Assembly: GCF_000183425.1 (NCBI RefSeq)
Contig: NC_014759.1
Location: 2,945,001 to 3,009,000, forward strand
DNA from: Marivirga tractuosa DSM 4126
Lineage (GTDB): Bacteria > Bacteroidota > Bacteroidia > Cytophagales > Cyclobacteriaceae
Length of the DNA: 64,000 bases
Direction of reading: 5' to 3'
Part shown: one piece after another, positions 52,989 to 60,831 of the stretch
How positions within the stretch are numbered: position 1 is the first letter of the stretch
Layout of the letters: each line of letters begins with the position of its first letter
Notes under the pieces: generated by a model
What the model saw: the letters and a program-made list of their open reading frames with translations, nothing else
Told to the model about the DNA's origin: nothing
Database searches by the model: none
Translations under genes and position numbers: made by a program

Positions 52989-53003
52989 CCTGCCTATGGC
53001 AGG
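52989..53003. repeat. Short palindrome CCTGCC-TAT-GGCAGG
   Basis: A 6-bp perfect stem with loop TAT at 52989-53003, in the context CTTGCCTGCCTATGGCAGGA. Such motifs are scattered in Bacteroidota genomes. A possible early ATG of the patatin gene (52996) lies inside the hairpin loop, which argues against that start. Confidence 0.55.
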
Positions 53004-53052
53004 AATTTTTAATCAAAGATTCCATGTGGCCTTAATAAACAATGATATACAC

Positions 53053-53967
53053 ATGAAACAAAAAGTAGCCTTAGTTTTAGGTAGTGGTGGCGCCAGGGGG
53101 GTTGCCCATATTGGCGTAATTGAAGCATTAGAGGAAAAGGGTTTTGAGATTTCTTCTATAGCTGGTTCAAGCATGGGTGCTGTCATTGGAGGATTGTATG
53201 CTGCAGGAAAAATGCAAGAATACAAAGATTGGGTGACTCATTTCGATAAAATTGATGTCTTTAAATTGTTGGACTTTACGCTGAGTTTGCAAGGTGTAGT
53301 TCGTGGCGAGAAAGTGTTCAAAGAGATGAGAAAGCTATTAGGCGAATTTAATATTGAAGATTTTCCTATTCCTTTTACTGCAGTTGCTTCCAATATTAGA
53401 ACACAAAAAGAAGTGCTTTTTTCAGAAGGGAATTTAATGGATGCGTTACGGGCTTCCTGCGCTATACCAACGGTAATGACTCCTGTGTACCTTGAAAATG
53501 AGGAAATAGTTGATGGCGGAGTGCTAAATCCTATCCCTTTAAATAGAGTGAAAAGAACTGCTGGAGACATCTTAATTGCGGTTGATGTAAATGCCGAAAT
53601 TCCTTTTGAGAAAAAAGTAGCAGTCACAGCAGAAGAAGTACAGCAAGATGAAAAAAACAAGCAGTTTTTGGATGAATTCACAGCTCGTATTCGAAGGTAT
53701 TTACCGAAGAATACTGGGAAAGAGGCAAGTACCACCCCTAAAAAATTAGGTTATTTTGATTTGCTCAATAGATCTATTGATTTGATGCAGGAAAAAATGA
53801 CCAGCTTGCAAATGGAAATCATTAAGCCGGATATGTTGATTCAAGTTTCTAGAAATTCATGCGGCACTTTTGAATTCTACAAAAGCAATGAGCTAGTGGA
53901 ATTAGGAAAAGAGGCATTTAATAAATCTTATAGCCAATATAGAAATGGATTGGAAAGAACTGAATAA
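53053..53967 (+). CDS. Patatin-like phospholipase
   Basis: This 304-residue hydrolase fits the patatin family of Ser-Asp dyad lipases. The oxyanion loop is LVLGSGGARGVAHIGVIEAL near residue 7, the nucleophile Ser is in IAGSSMGAVIGG near residue 41, and the catalytic Asp is in EIVDGGVLNPIPL near residue 156. I start at MKQKVALVLGSGG, as the longer frame from 52996 begins inside a repeat hairpin and adds an unlikely tail. No signal peptide is seen, so it acts in the cytosol or at the inner membrane. It overlaps the methyltransferase gene by 23 bases. Confidence 0.92.
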   Translation: MKQKVALVLGSGGARGVAHIGVIEALEEKGFEISSIAGSSMGAVIGGLYAAGKMQEYKDWVTHFDKIDVFKLLDFTLSLQGVVRGEKVFKEMRKLLGEFNIEDFPIPFTAVASNIRTQKEVLFSEGNLMDALRASCAIPTVMTPVYLENEEIVDGGVLNPIPLNRVKRTAGDILIAVDVNAEIPFEKKVAVTAEEVQQDEKNKQFLDEFTARIRRYLPKNTGKEASTTPKKLGYFDLLNRSIDLMQEKMTSLQMEIIKPDMLIQVSRNSCGTFEFYKSNELVELGKEAFNKSYSQYRNGLERTE

Positions 53968-54562
53968 TGAGCTAGGGAATATTGATTTGTATTGGTTGGA
54001 TTTTATCCTAAAAGGGTATTTACATGATGATGCTAAAATATTAGATGCTGGTTGTGGAGAAGGTAGAAACCTCATTTATTGTCTTAATAACAATCTAGAT
54101 GTATTCGGAATTGATCAAAATCCTGAAGCTATTCAATTCTTGAAATTAATTGCCAAAAAGAATAAGCTTCAGAATATAGATGCCAGATTTCAGCTAATGA
54201 AGCTAGATAAAATTCTTTTTCCAGATTCATCTTTTGATGTGATTATCTGCAGTGCAGTTCTTCATTTTGCCAAAAGCGAAGAACATTTTCATATGATGCT
54301 TATGGAATTAGTCCGTTTGCTTAAACCTAAAGGTAAAATTTTCATTCGAACTATGACAGATCTCTTCATTCCAGATCATGCATTGGAGGTTGAACATCAG
54401 ATATATCAGTTTCCTTATGAGCAAATTAGGTTTGTGGTGAATAAGGATAGATTTATAGAAGATTTGAATAGGCTTAATATCGAGCTTATTGAGCCAGCAA
54501 AAGAAGTAGTAGTTCAAAATCGGCATACAATGGGAACTTTCATGCTTCAAAAAAGTAGTTGA
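53945..54562 (+). CDS. Class I SAM-dependent methyltransferase
   Basis: This 205-residue protein has the Rossmann-type SAM-binding site: motif I ILDAGCGEGRNLIYCL near residue 34, the acidic GIDQNPEAIQ at motif II near residue 56, and FDVIICSAVLHFAKSEEHF near residues 98-116. This belongs to the methyltransferase 11/25 group; the substrate is unknown. Its first 23 bases overlap the end of the patatin gene in another frame, so the two are coupled. It may methylate a small molecule or a lipid linked with the lipase, which is guesswork. Confidence 0.9.
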   Translation: MDWKELNNELGNIDLYWLDFILKGYLHDDAKILDAGCGEGRNLIYCLNNNLDVFGIDQNPEAIQFLKLIAKKNKLQNIDARFQLMKLDKILFPDSSFDVIICSAVLHFAKSEEHFHMMLMELVRLLKPKGKIFIRTMTDLFIPDHALEVEHQIYQFPYEQIRFVVNKDRFIEDLNRLNIELIEPAKEVVVQNRHTMGTFMLQKSS

Positions 54563-54796
54563 AAAAGAAGATTTAAGCGAAAAAATTGTCTCGTTAGCCC
54601 TTGTTTTTGTTTAATAAAATAGTTTGGTATTTATTACATGCATAATTCTCTCCCAAATAGCATAACTCACTGCGTAATAATATTTAAACAGATATTATCA
54701 CCCAAATTGGGTTAAAATAATACATCTAAGGTCATTTGTTACGTCTTACGTAATTAAAAATATTTCGAAAAATAAGTATATTTACTGATTAACAGT

Positions 54797-56485
54797 ATGA
54801 AAAAATATTCATTTCGAAATATTATACTGGGTCGAGGGACTCACATAAAATCTGAAGGAGATTACCGCAAGGCTTTATTGGTTGGCGTTTGTTGCTTAAT
54901 TCTATCCTTTATTAGCACCGTCAATGGATTATTGAATGTGTTTTTATGGGATATTTCCTTAACACCATCATTTATGGTGGGGATTTTTGGTGGAATTTTT
55001 GGATTCTTGCTAAATCGTTTTGGAAAATATGAATTAGCCAAGCATAGCTTATTACTCATCGCGATATTTTTTGTGTTTATTTTCATGTCCAACGAAGGGA
55101 AATATTACGGCTCTCAACTTTACCTTTTCCCTATTTTAGTGGCTTCTATTACCTTGTTTGGATATAAAAACGTAAAAGTTTGGCTTTTTTATGGGATGAT
55201 TGCTTTTGCTTGTTTTGTGATAAGTGAGTTAACAGCCTACAAGATTGTAACAGTTGATACTATCAATGAAGCTAAAGAGGACAAAATTTACTTCCTTAAT
55301 TATTTTTTCACTTTCGTGGGGCTAATTGTGGTAATTTACTTCCAGGTGAAACTGCAGTATAAATCTGAACAGAAGATTTTGGAGCAAGACCGTAAATTAA
55401 AGGAAAGTGAAGAAAGATTTCGCTTAGCGGTAGAAGGCACCAATGCCGGTATTTGGGATTGGGAAAACATTAATAAAGATCAGCAATGGTGGTCTCCAAA
55501 GTTGTATGAGCTATTGGGTTATAACCCAAAAGATTTTTCTCCCGGTCAAAATGCTTTTAAAAATCTTTTGGCAGAGAAATCTGATTATCCTCGATTGGTA
55601 GGCGATTTTAAACGTCATCTTCAGAACAAAGAGCCTTTTTCAGTTGAATATAAATTAAAATGTAAAGATGGGAGCTATCGGTGGTTTCAAGGATCGGGGC
55701 AAGCCAAATGGTCTAGTGACGAAAAGCCAATAAGAATGGTGGGCTCTTTGGTTGATATCACAGAAAAGAAAGTAAGGGAAGAAGAAATTAAAGAAAAAAA
55801 TCAGCTGCTGGAGCAAACCAATGCTGAGTTGGATAGATTTGTTTACAGCGTATCTCACGATCTACGTGCACCATTAAATTCCATACAAGGCTTAATCAAT
55901 ATAGGCGATACCACTGATGATACTCAGGAGCTGAAGCAACTGCTTGGCATGATGAAGAATAGAGTAAAAAAGCTTTATACATTTATCGATGAAATCATCA
56001 GTTTTGCTCGTAATACTAGAACGGAAGTCATTAAGCAATCGGTAAATATTCGTGAATTGGTGTCCGAAATTTTTGAGAATACGCAGTATCGGGAACTCTC
56101 TGCTGATATTGATTTTAGAATGAGAATTGAAGAAGACACTATATTAAAAACTGATAAGGGTAGATTAGGTGTAATTCTTAATAATTTGGTCGATAATGCC
56201 ATTAAATATCATCGTCATGCTCATTCGGGAAAGTATGTTGCCGTCCAAACCGAAGATTTAGGGAAAGAGGTTTTGGTAAAAGTTGTCGATAATGGTCAAG
56301 GGATTCCCAGTGAAGCTCAACCGAAAATTTTTGACATGTTTTTTAGAGCTTCAGAAAATTCTAAAGGATCCGGATTAGGTTTGTATATCGTAAAAGATAT
56401 GGTAGAACGATTGGGTGGAAGCATAAATCTCGAATCTGAGAGAGGCGAAGGAACTACTTTTAGTATAAAATTGCCGAAATCCTAA
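54797..56485 (+). CDS. Membrane-bound PAS sensor histidine kinase
   Basis: This 562-residue sensor kinase has five or six N-terminal membrane helices (about residues 28-178), a PAS domain (about 205-325; ERFRLAVEGTNAGIWDWEN and the PAC end YRWFQGSGQAKW...VGSLVDITE), a HisKA helix with the phosphorylated His in FVYSVSHDLRAPLNS near residue 355, and a HATPase domain with VIKYHRHAH-type N box (NNLVDNAIKYH), DNGQGIPSEA and GSGLGLYIVKDM. No response regulator lies beside it, so it is an orphan kinase here. The signal is unknown. Confidence 0.93.
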   Translation: MKKYSFRNIILGRGTHIKSEGDYRKALLVGVCCLILSFISTVNGLLNVFLWDISLTPSFMVGIFGGIFGFLLNRFGKYELAKHSLLLIAIFFVFIFMSNEGKYYGSQLYLFPILVASITLFGYKNVKVWLFYGMIAFACFVISELTAYKIVTVDTINEAKEDKIYFLNYFFTFVGLIVVIYFQVKLQYKSEQKILEQDRKLKESEERFRLAVEGTNAGIWDWENINKDQQWWSPKLYELLGYNPKDFSPGQNAFKNLLAEKSDYPRLVGDFKRHLQNKEPFSVEYKLKCKDGSYRWFQGSGQAKWSSDEKPIRMVGSLVDITEKKVREEEIKEKNQLLEQTNAELDRFVYSVSHDLRAPLNSIQGLINIGDTTDDTQELKQLLGMMKNRVKKLYTFIDEIISFARNTRTEVIKQSVNIRELVSEIFENTQYRELSADIDFRMRIEEDTILKTDKGRLGVILNNLVDNAIKYHRHAHSGKYVAVQTEDLGKEVLVKVVDNGQGIPSEAQPKIFDMFFRASENSKGSGLGLYIVKDMVERLGGSINLESERGEGTTFSIKLPKS

Positions 56486-56500
56486 AATTTCAAACAATCC

Positions 56501-56533
56501 TTTCTTATCCATAATTGAATTAAATTATCTTTG
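56501..56533 (+). promoter_or_regulatory. Promoter of glyS, close to the start codon
   Basis: TATCTTTG (56526-56533) is an exact -7 match and lies 4 bases before the ATG. A TTTC (56501-56504) lies 21 bases upstream as a weak -33 box. A message from here would be leaderless or nearly so. Confidence 0.55.
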
Positions 56534-56537
56534 CGGC

Positions 56538-58016
56538 ATGGCAAAGAAAGAACAAACCCCCGAAAACACACTTTTTAGAGATATAATTGCTCACGCAAAA
56601 GAATATGGTTTTGTATATCCTTCAAGCGAAATTTATGAAGGCCTGCAAGCTGTGTACGATTACGGGCCATATGGAGCAGAATTAAAGAAAAATATCAAAG
56701 AGCTTTGGTGGAATACTATGACTCGATTCAATGATGATATTGTTGGCTTAGATTCTGCTATTTTTATGCATCCTGATACATGGAAGGCATCGGGTCACAT
56801 AGAGAGTTTCAATGACCCCATGATCGACAATAAAGATTCCAAAAAAAGATACAGAGCGGATGTTTTATTGGAAGAAAAAGCAGCCGAATACGAAAATTCT
56901 GGAGATCAAGAAAAGGCAGATACCCTATTGAAAAAAACAGGACAATTGCTTGAAGCGGAAGACTTGGAAGCTGTTAGAGCTCTAATTATTGCTGAAGATA
57001 TCAAATGTCCTATTTCGGGAACAGCCAACTGGACAGAAGTGCGTCAGTTTAATTTAATGTTCTCAACACAAATGGGAAGTGTATCTGATGGTTCAGGGAA
57101 AATTTATTTAAGACCTGAAACTGCCCAGGGTATTTTTGTTAATTTCTTAAATGTTCAAAAAACAGCCAGAATGAAAGTCCCTTTTGGAATTGCCCAAATT
57201 GGAAAAGCTTTCAGAAATGAAATAGTTGCGCGTCAGTTTATTTTCAGAATGCGTGAGTTTGAGCAAATGGAAATGCAATTTTTCGTACGCCCTGGTGAAG
57301 AAATGGAGTGGTATGAGAAATGGAGAGATATGCGCTTAAAATGGCATAAAGCCATAGGCATTGCAAGTGAGGATTTGCGTTTGCATGAGCATGAAAAGCT
57401 CGCCCATTATGCAAATGCTGCAGTTGATGTAGAATATAAGTTTCCATTTGGTTTTAAGGAGGTTGAGGGAATTCACAGCCGTACGGATTTTGATTTAAAG
57501 AGCCACCAAGAGGTTTCGAAAAAGAAATTACAATATTTCGACCCGGAAATTGGCAAAAATTACATTCCTTATGTCGTGGAAACTTCAGTGGGTTGCGATC
57601 GACTGTTTTTAATGTTGTTCTGTAGTGCGTTTAAAAATGAAGAAGTAGGAGAAGGAGATAAAATAAAAACAAGAACCTATTTGAAGCTCCATCCTGCTTT
57701 GGCTCCTGTGAAAGCTGCAATTTTGCCCTTAACCAAAAAAGATGGCTTGCCAGAGAAAGGACAGGAGATATACAAATCCTTGAAAGGTGCTTTCAATGTA
57801 GTTTATGAAGAAGCAGCATCTATCGGGAAGCGCTATACTCGTCAGGATTTGATCGGAACACCATTTTGTATAGCTGTAGATCATCAGACATTAGAGGATG
57901 AGACCGTTACGATTCGACATAGAGATAGTACCGAGCAAGAGAGAATGCCAGTAAGTGAATTAGAATCATATATAATGAAGTCAACTTCTTTTAATAGAAT
58001 ATATGAGCAGTTATAA
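56538..58016 (+). CDS. glyS: Glycyl-tRNA synthetase (dimeric type)
   Basis: This 492-residue class II synthetase is the single-chain, eukaryote/archaea-like dimeric type, not the bacterial alpha2beta2 type. Marks: GFVYPSSEIYEGLQAVYDYGPYG near residue 17, the motif 2 region LRPETAQGIFVNF near residue 188 and FGIAQIGKAFRNE near residue 214, EMQFFVRP near residue 246, and the anticodon domain near residues 385-485 (RYTRQDLIGTPFCIAVDHQTLEDETV). The class II motif 3 lies in VVETSVGCDRLFLMLF near residue 345. Length is normal. The promoter box is only 4 bases before the ATG. Confidence 0.96.
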   Translation: MAKKEQTPENTLFRDIIAHAKEYGFVYPSSEIYEGLQAVYDYGPYGAELKKNIKELWWNTMTRFNDDIVGLDSAIFMHPDTWKASGHIESFNDPMIDNKDSKKRYRADVLLEEKAAEYENSGDQEKADTLLKKTGQLLEAEDLEAVRALIIAEDIKCPISGTANWTEVRQFNLMFSTQMGSVSDGSGKIYLRPETAQGIFVNFLNVQKTARMKVPFGIAQIGKAFRNEIVARQFIFRMREFEQMEMQFFVRPGEEMEWYEKWRDMRLKWHKAIGIASEDLRLHEHEKLAHYANAAVDVEYKFPFGFKEVEGIHSRTDFDLKSHQEVSKKKLQYFDPEIGKNYIPYVVETSVGCDRLFLMLFCSAFKNEEVGEGDKIKTRTYLKLHPALAPVKAAILPLTKKDGLPEKGQEIYKSLKGAFNVVYEEAASIGKRYTRQDLIGTPFCIAVDHQTLEDETVTIRHRDSTEQERMPVSELESYIMKSTSFNRIYEQL

Positions 58017-58143
58017 TCTGCTTCTAAAGAGATAGATTTTGTCTATAATCATATGCAAACAATCAATTTAATTAATCGTAACCTATTCGTAATTTTGTGG
58101 TTCATTTAAGTAGAAATTAAAAAGAACTTTAAAGAATTTGAAA

Positions 58144-58455
58144 ATGATAGAATTAGCAGAAGATAATTTACAAGAGATAGTTAATGATAATGAGTTGGTA
58201 ATGGTGCAGTACGGAGCTACTTGGTGTGGCAATTGTAAGATTACCAAACCTAAATTTAAAAGGTTGGCAGGAGAAAATGAAAACATAAAATTTGTGTACG
58301 TGGATGCCGAAAAACAACCGAACTCAAGGTCATTAGCTGAGGTGAAAAACTTGCCTACATTTGCCGGGTTTAAAAACGGTAAATTAGTAAATTCTATTTC
58401 AGGAAATAAACCAAGTATTATAACAGATTTATTAGATGAGGTTACCAATAATTAA
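58144..58455 (+). CDS. Thioredoxin family protein
   Basis: A 103-residue cytosolic thioredoxin fold with active site WCGNC near residue 27 (in QYGATWCGNCKITKPKF), FVYVDAEKQPNSRSLAEVKNLPTFAGFKNGK with the cis-proline at LPTF near residue 72. CGNC is less usual than CGPC. I start at MIELAEDN; a TTG two codons earlier is possible. It overlaps the next small gene by 20 bases. The pairing of this short thioredoxin with a DUF6952-like gene is common in Bacteroidota. Confidence 0.9.
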   Translation: MIELAEDNLQEIVNDNELVMVQYGATWCGNCKITKPKFKRLAGENENIKFVYVDAEKQPNSRSLAEVKNLPTFAGFKNGKLVNSISGNKPSIITDLLDEVTNN

Positions 58456-58693
58456 GCACGTAGTAGAGTTTATTGAAAAAAACGATGAAGATTATGTGGT
58501 AGAAAGCATGGATCTACTCGAAGATTTGATTGAAGCAAAAGGCATAAAAGATGAGGAGCTGGAAGTAATAGGAGAACTGCTTTCCAATTTATCGGGAGCC
58601 TTAGAAGTTCACAAGGATGTGAAGTCCGGCACACCAAAAAAGGAAGCCTTGAATGGTTTTATGCAAAGAGTGATGGGCTCTATTGACAGTTAA
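58436..58693 (+). CDS. DUF6952-like small helical protein
   Basis: An 85-residue acidic protein made of three helices (IIKHVVEFIEKN, VESMDLLEDLIEAKGI, EVIGELLSNLSGALEVHKD) with a basic C-terminus (KKEALNGFMQRVMG). It starts within the end of the thioredoxin gene (20-base overlap), a coupling seen often in this phylum, so it may be a partner or substrate of that thioredoxin. It has no cysteine. A strong terminator follows 22 bases after the stop. Confidence 0.75.
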   Translation: MRLPIIKHVVEFIEKNDEDYVVESMDLLEDLIEAKGIKDEELEVIGELLSNLSGALEVHKDVKSGTPKKEALNGFMQRVMGSIDS

Positions 58694-58714
58694 ACTATTA
58701 GAGCGGTAAGCATG

Positions 58715-58749
58715 AAAAGCGCAGTTTCACTGGAAACTGCGCTTTTTTT
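58715..58749 (+). terminator. Strong intrinsic terminator
   Basis: A perfect 14-bp stem (58715-58728 with 58733-58746) and a 4-base loop ACTG is followed by T residues. It ends the thioredoxin/DUF6952 unit. Confidence 0.92.
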
Positions 58750-58935
58750 ATGGTTATAGGAAATATTATTATATTAACTTAGAAAAATTATATGTTAAGC
58801 CTTTCCAAAGTAATATTTAACCATTCACTCTTTTATTAATTTTATTTTATCGATAAAAGTATTTGATTTACAGAAAATTACTTTCTAATTATAATCGATT
58901 TAAGTACTTTTCAAATTGGACACTAAATTATTACT

Positions 58936-59802
58936 ATGAAACAGTTACTACTCAGGTCAGTATTTATCATCTCTCTACTTTGCTTAGGGTTCGAATCTCA
59001 GGCACAGTTTTCAGGCGATACATTTGCAAAGGCAAAGGAAAGCAAAACGGCTAATTTAACATATGTTTATTCTGAAGCTCCAGGCTTTGCTGCTAACATT
59101 GGTGGGGAAGTTACAGGGGTTTGCGTGGACATTATGAGCGATTTTGAATTTTTCCTTTTGGATAAATATGGGATCACCGTCAATTCGACTATTGAAAAGC
59201 AACATGCTAATAACTTTACAGATTATTTAGGGGCAGTTAAAAAATCATCAAATGGAGTATTTGGTTTAAGTAATACTACAATTACGGCAAAAAGAAAAAG
59301 TGAATATAATTTCAGCCCTCCTTACATTACTAATATAGCTATGCTGTTGACTAATAAAGAGGTTCCTACGCTAAGTGATATTACCAATATTTCAGATGTA
59401 TTTGCAGGTAAAACAGCTATTACGATAAAAGGAACTACCAATGAAGAGCAGATAATGAAGATTAAAAATAAGCACTTCCCTGATTTAAAAATTGAATATG
59501 TTAATTACTTTGATGAAGGTATGGTAATGATTGGTAGGGATGAAAACTATTTTATAAATGTAGATTTCACTTATTATTTAGACGCTCTACAATCTAATAA
59601 ACCAATTAAGAGACATCCGGCAGGAGATCAAACTGCCGAAGAGTTTGGGATTTTGATGCCAAAAAATAGTGATTGGGTGAAGCCATTTAACGAATTCTTA
59701 ACCGAATCGTACAGAAATAGCCCTAGCTACAGGAAAATCATTGCAAAGCATTTAGGGCCAAATGCCTTGAGATTATTAGACTCAGTTGCAAGTGGTAATT
59801 AA
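58936..59802 (+). CDS. Periplasmic solute-binding protein, family 3
   Basis: This 288-residue protein has a signal peptide (residues 1-24, ending SQAQ) and a bacterial extracellular solute-binding (family 3) domain: LTYVYSEAPGFAANIGGEVTGVCVDI near residues 37-62, the strand order with GVFGLSNTTITAKRKSEYNFSPPYI near residue 112, and TAITIKGTTNEEQI near residue 157. It usually binds amino acids or small ions. No permease or ATPase is nearby, so it may be an orphan binder or sensor. It has a signal peptidase I type signal and no lipobox. It is followed by a terminator. Confidence 0.88.
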   Translation: MKQLLLRSVFIISLLCLGFESQAQFSGDTFAKAKESKTANLTYVYSEAPGFAANIGGEVTGVCVDIMSDFEFFLLDKYGITVNSTIEKQHANNFTDYLGAVKKSSNGVFGLSNTTITAKRKSEYNFSPPYITNIAMLLTNKEVPTLSDITNISDVFAGKTAITIKGTTNEEQIMKIKNKHFPDLKIEYVNYFDEGMVMIGRDENYFINVDFTYYLDALQSNKPIKRHPAGDQTAEEFGILMPKNSDWVKPFNEFLTESYRNSPSYRKIIAKHLGPNALRLLDSVASGN

Positions 59803-59828
59803 TTACTAAGAAAAGGTTTTATAAAGTA

Positions 59829-59865
59829 AAAAGCCTCCTGCTTTTCAGCGTGGAGGCTTTTACTT
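59829..59865 (+). terminator. Terminator after the solute-binding protein gene
   Basis: A 10-bp stem AAAAGCCTCC (59829-59838) pairs with GGAGGCTTTT (59852-59861), with a 13-base loop, 26 bases after the stop. Confidence 0.85.
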
Positions 59866-59913
59866 ACCAAAACATCAACCATTCACTATGAATTAAACTA
59901 TACCTAATAAAGC

Positions 59914-60222
59914 TTAAATATTAGGGTTTAGTTCCGTCATTTTAATAAATATTTTCTGTGAGTTGGTTTCCATAATAAAATCGGCATTTCTCATGGCTAT
60001 AGGATCAATATTTTCTTTTTGAAAGCTATGTAAAAGTTTTCCTTCAATGCTGTATACCAACACATCTGGCTCTTCCTCTAACGAATCTATGAAATAGAAA
60101 GGCTTTTCCATTTCAGCCTTTACTTCCTTGATTAATTTTTCATCAATTGATACTTTCTCTTCATTAGCATATAGATTTCCAAATGTAAGAATGAATGCTA
60201 AAATTACTATTGCCCTTTTCAT
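59914..60222 (-). CDS. Small exported protein, unknown
   Basis: A 102-residue protein with a signal peptide (residues 1-20, ending LYAN) and an acidic 80-residue mature part: KLIKEVKAEMEKPFYFIDSLEEEP, VLVYSIEGKLLHSF, and a final FIKMTELNPNI. The mature half resembles the short extracellular domains of Bacteroidota proteins that carry a T9SS-type signature (VYSIEGKLL recalls the VYDLSGKLV motif of sorting domains), but it is too short to be sure. Function unknown. It lies alone at the edge of a 609-base non-coding region. Confidence 0.65.
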   Translation of the reverse strand: MKRAIVILAFILTFGNLYANEEKVSIDEKLIKEVKAEMEKPFYFIDSLEEEPDVLVYSIEGKLLHSFQKENIDPIAMRNADFIMETNSQKIFIKMTELNPNI

Positions 60223-60831
60223 AATATTTTGTTTTAGGTTCTTATGTAGGGAGGACGCAGAATATTATAGGAAAGTTGCTTCCCATTATTAAAAAATAAT
60301 TTGGCAAATGTACTTTACATGTAATATATATCCGTAAAAGGAAATATTTGTAGATATATAGGATATTCTGATTTTTCCATTGATATCATAATATTATTTT
60401 AAATTTAGTTGAATTATATTCTTTAGTCGGCCATAACTTACTTTCTTATTTCATTTAATTCTACTGAGAATTTATTTTGTCTTGATTTAAAGCTATTTGT
60501 TGTAAACCACAGGAAATCAGTCATTTGTAAAAGATCGTTGATTTGGTAAATTTTAGTAAAAATTTTATCAAATTGGACTCAATAAAGTTAGAATGAAATT
60601 AATCTTCGTTTAAGTAAGCTAAACGAAGGTTTGGTTTATTTTTATTATTTCGTTTTTGAATTCTTTCAAGAGGTTTAAAAGGTAATGATTTAATATAAAA
60701 ACACCCTAAAAATTTATTCACTTATGTAAGAATAAATGAGTGTTAATACTATATAATTACCTACTTAATCCATAAAACCTAATAATTTTAAAGGAGTTAA
60801 TAAAGTGTCTACTTTTTAAGAATAATCATTT
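60223..60831. other. Long intergenic region with a lone hairpin terminator
   Basis: I see no coding frame of note in these 609 bases. A 9-bp perfect hairpin with a T-rich tail lies at 60604-60650 on the plus strand, though the gene upstream runs the other way. The remaining DNA is very AT-rich. It is a candidate site for a small RNA or for the control region of the NDH-2 gene. Confidence 0.55.
60604..60650 (+). terminator. Orphan terminator-like hairpin
   Basis: A perfect 9-bp stem CTTCGTTTA (60604-60612) with 60620-60628, loop of 7, followed by a T-rich tail (GTTTGGTTTATTTTTATT). No plus-strand gene ends before it, as the closest gene upstream is on the minus strand. Confidence 0.6.

Noticed and set aside
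52996..53052. Upstream ATG for the patatin gene
   Set aside because: The ATG is in the loop of a short repeat hairpin, and the extra 19 residues do not resemble a signal peptide or the family's N-terminus.
53238..53735. 165-codon minus-strand frame inside the patatin gene
   Set aside because: It is antisense to well-conserved patatin motifs, and the serine/phenylalanine-rich product is typical of a shadow frame.
58987..58997. GGGTTCGAATC, like the T-loop of a tRNA
   Set aside because: It lies within the signal peptide coding region of the solute-binding protein, and no acceptor or anticodon stem can be built around it.
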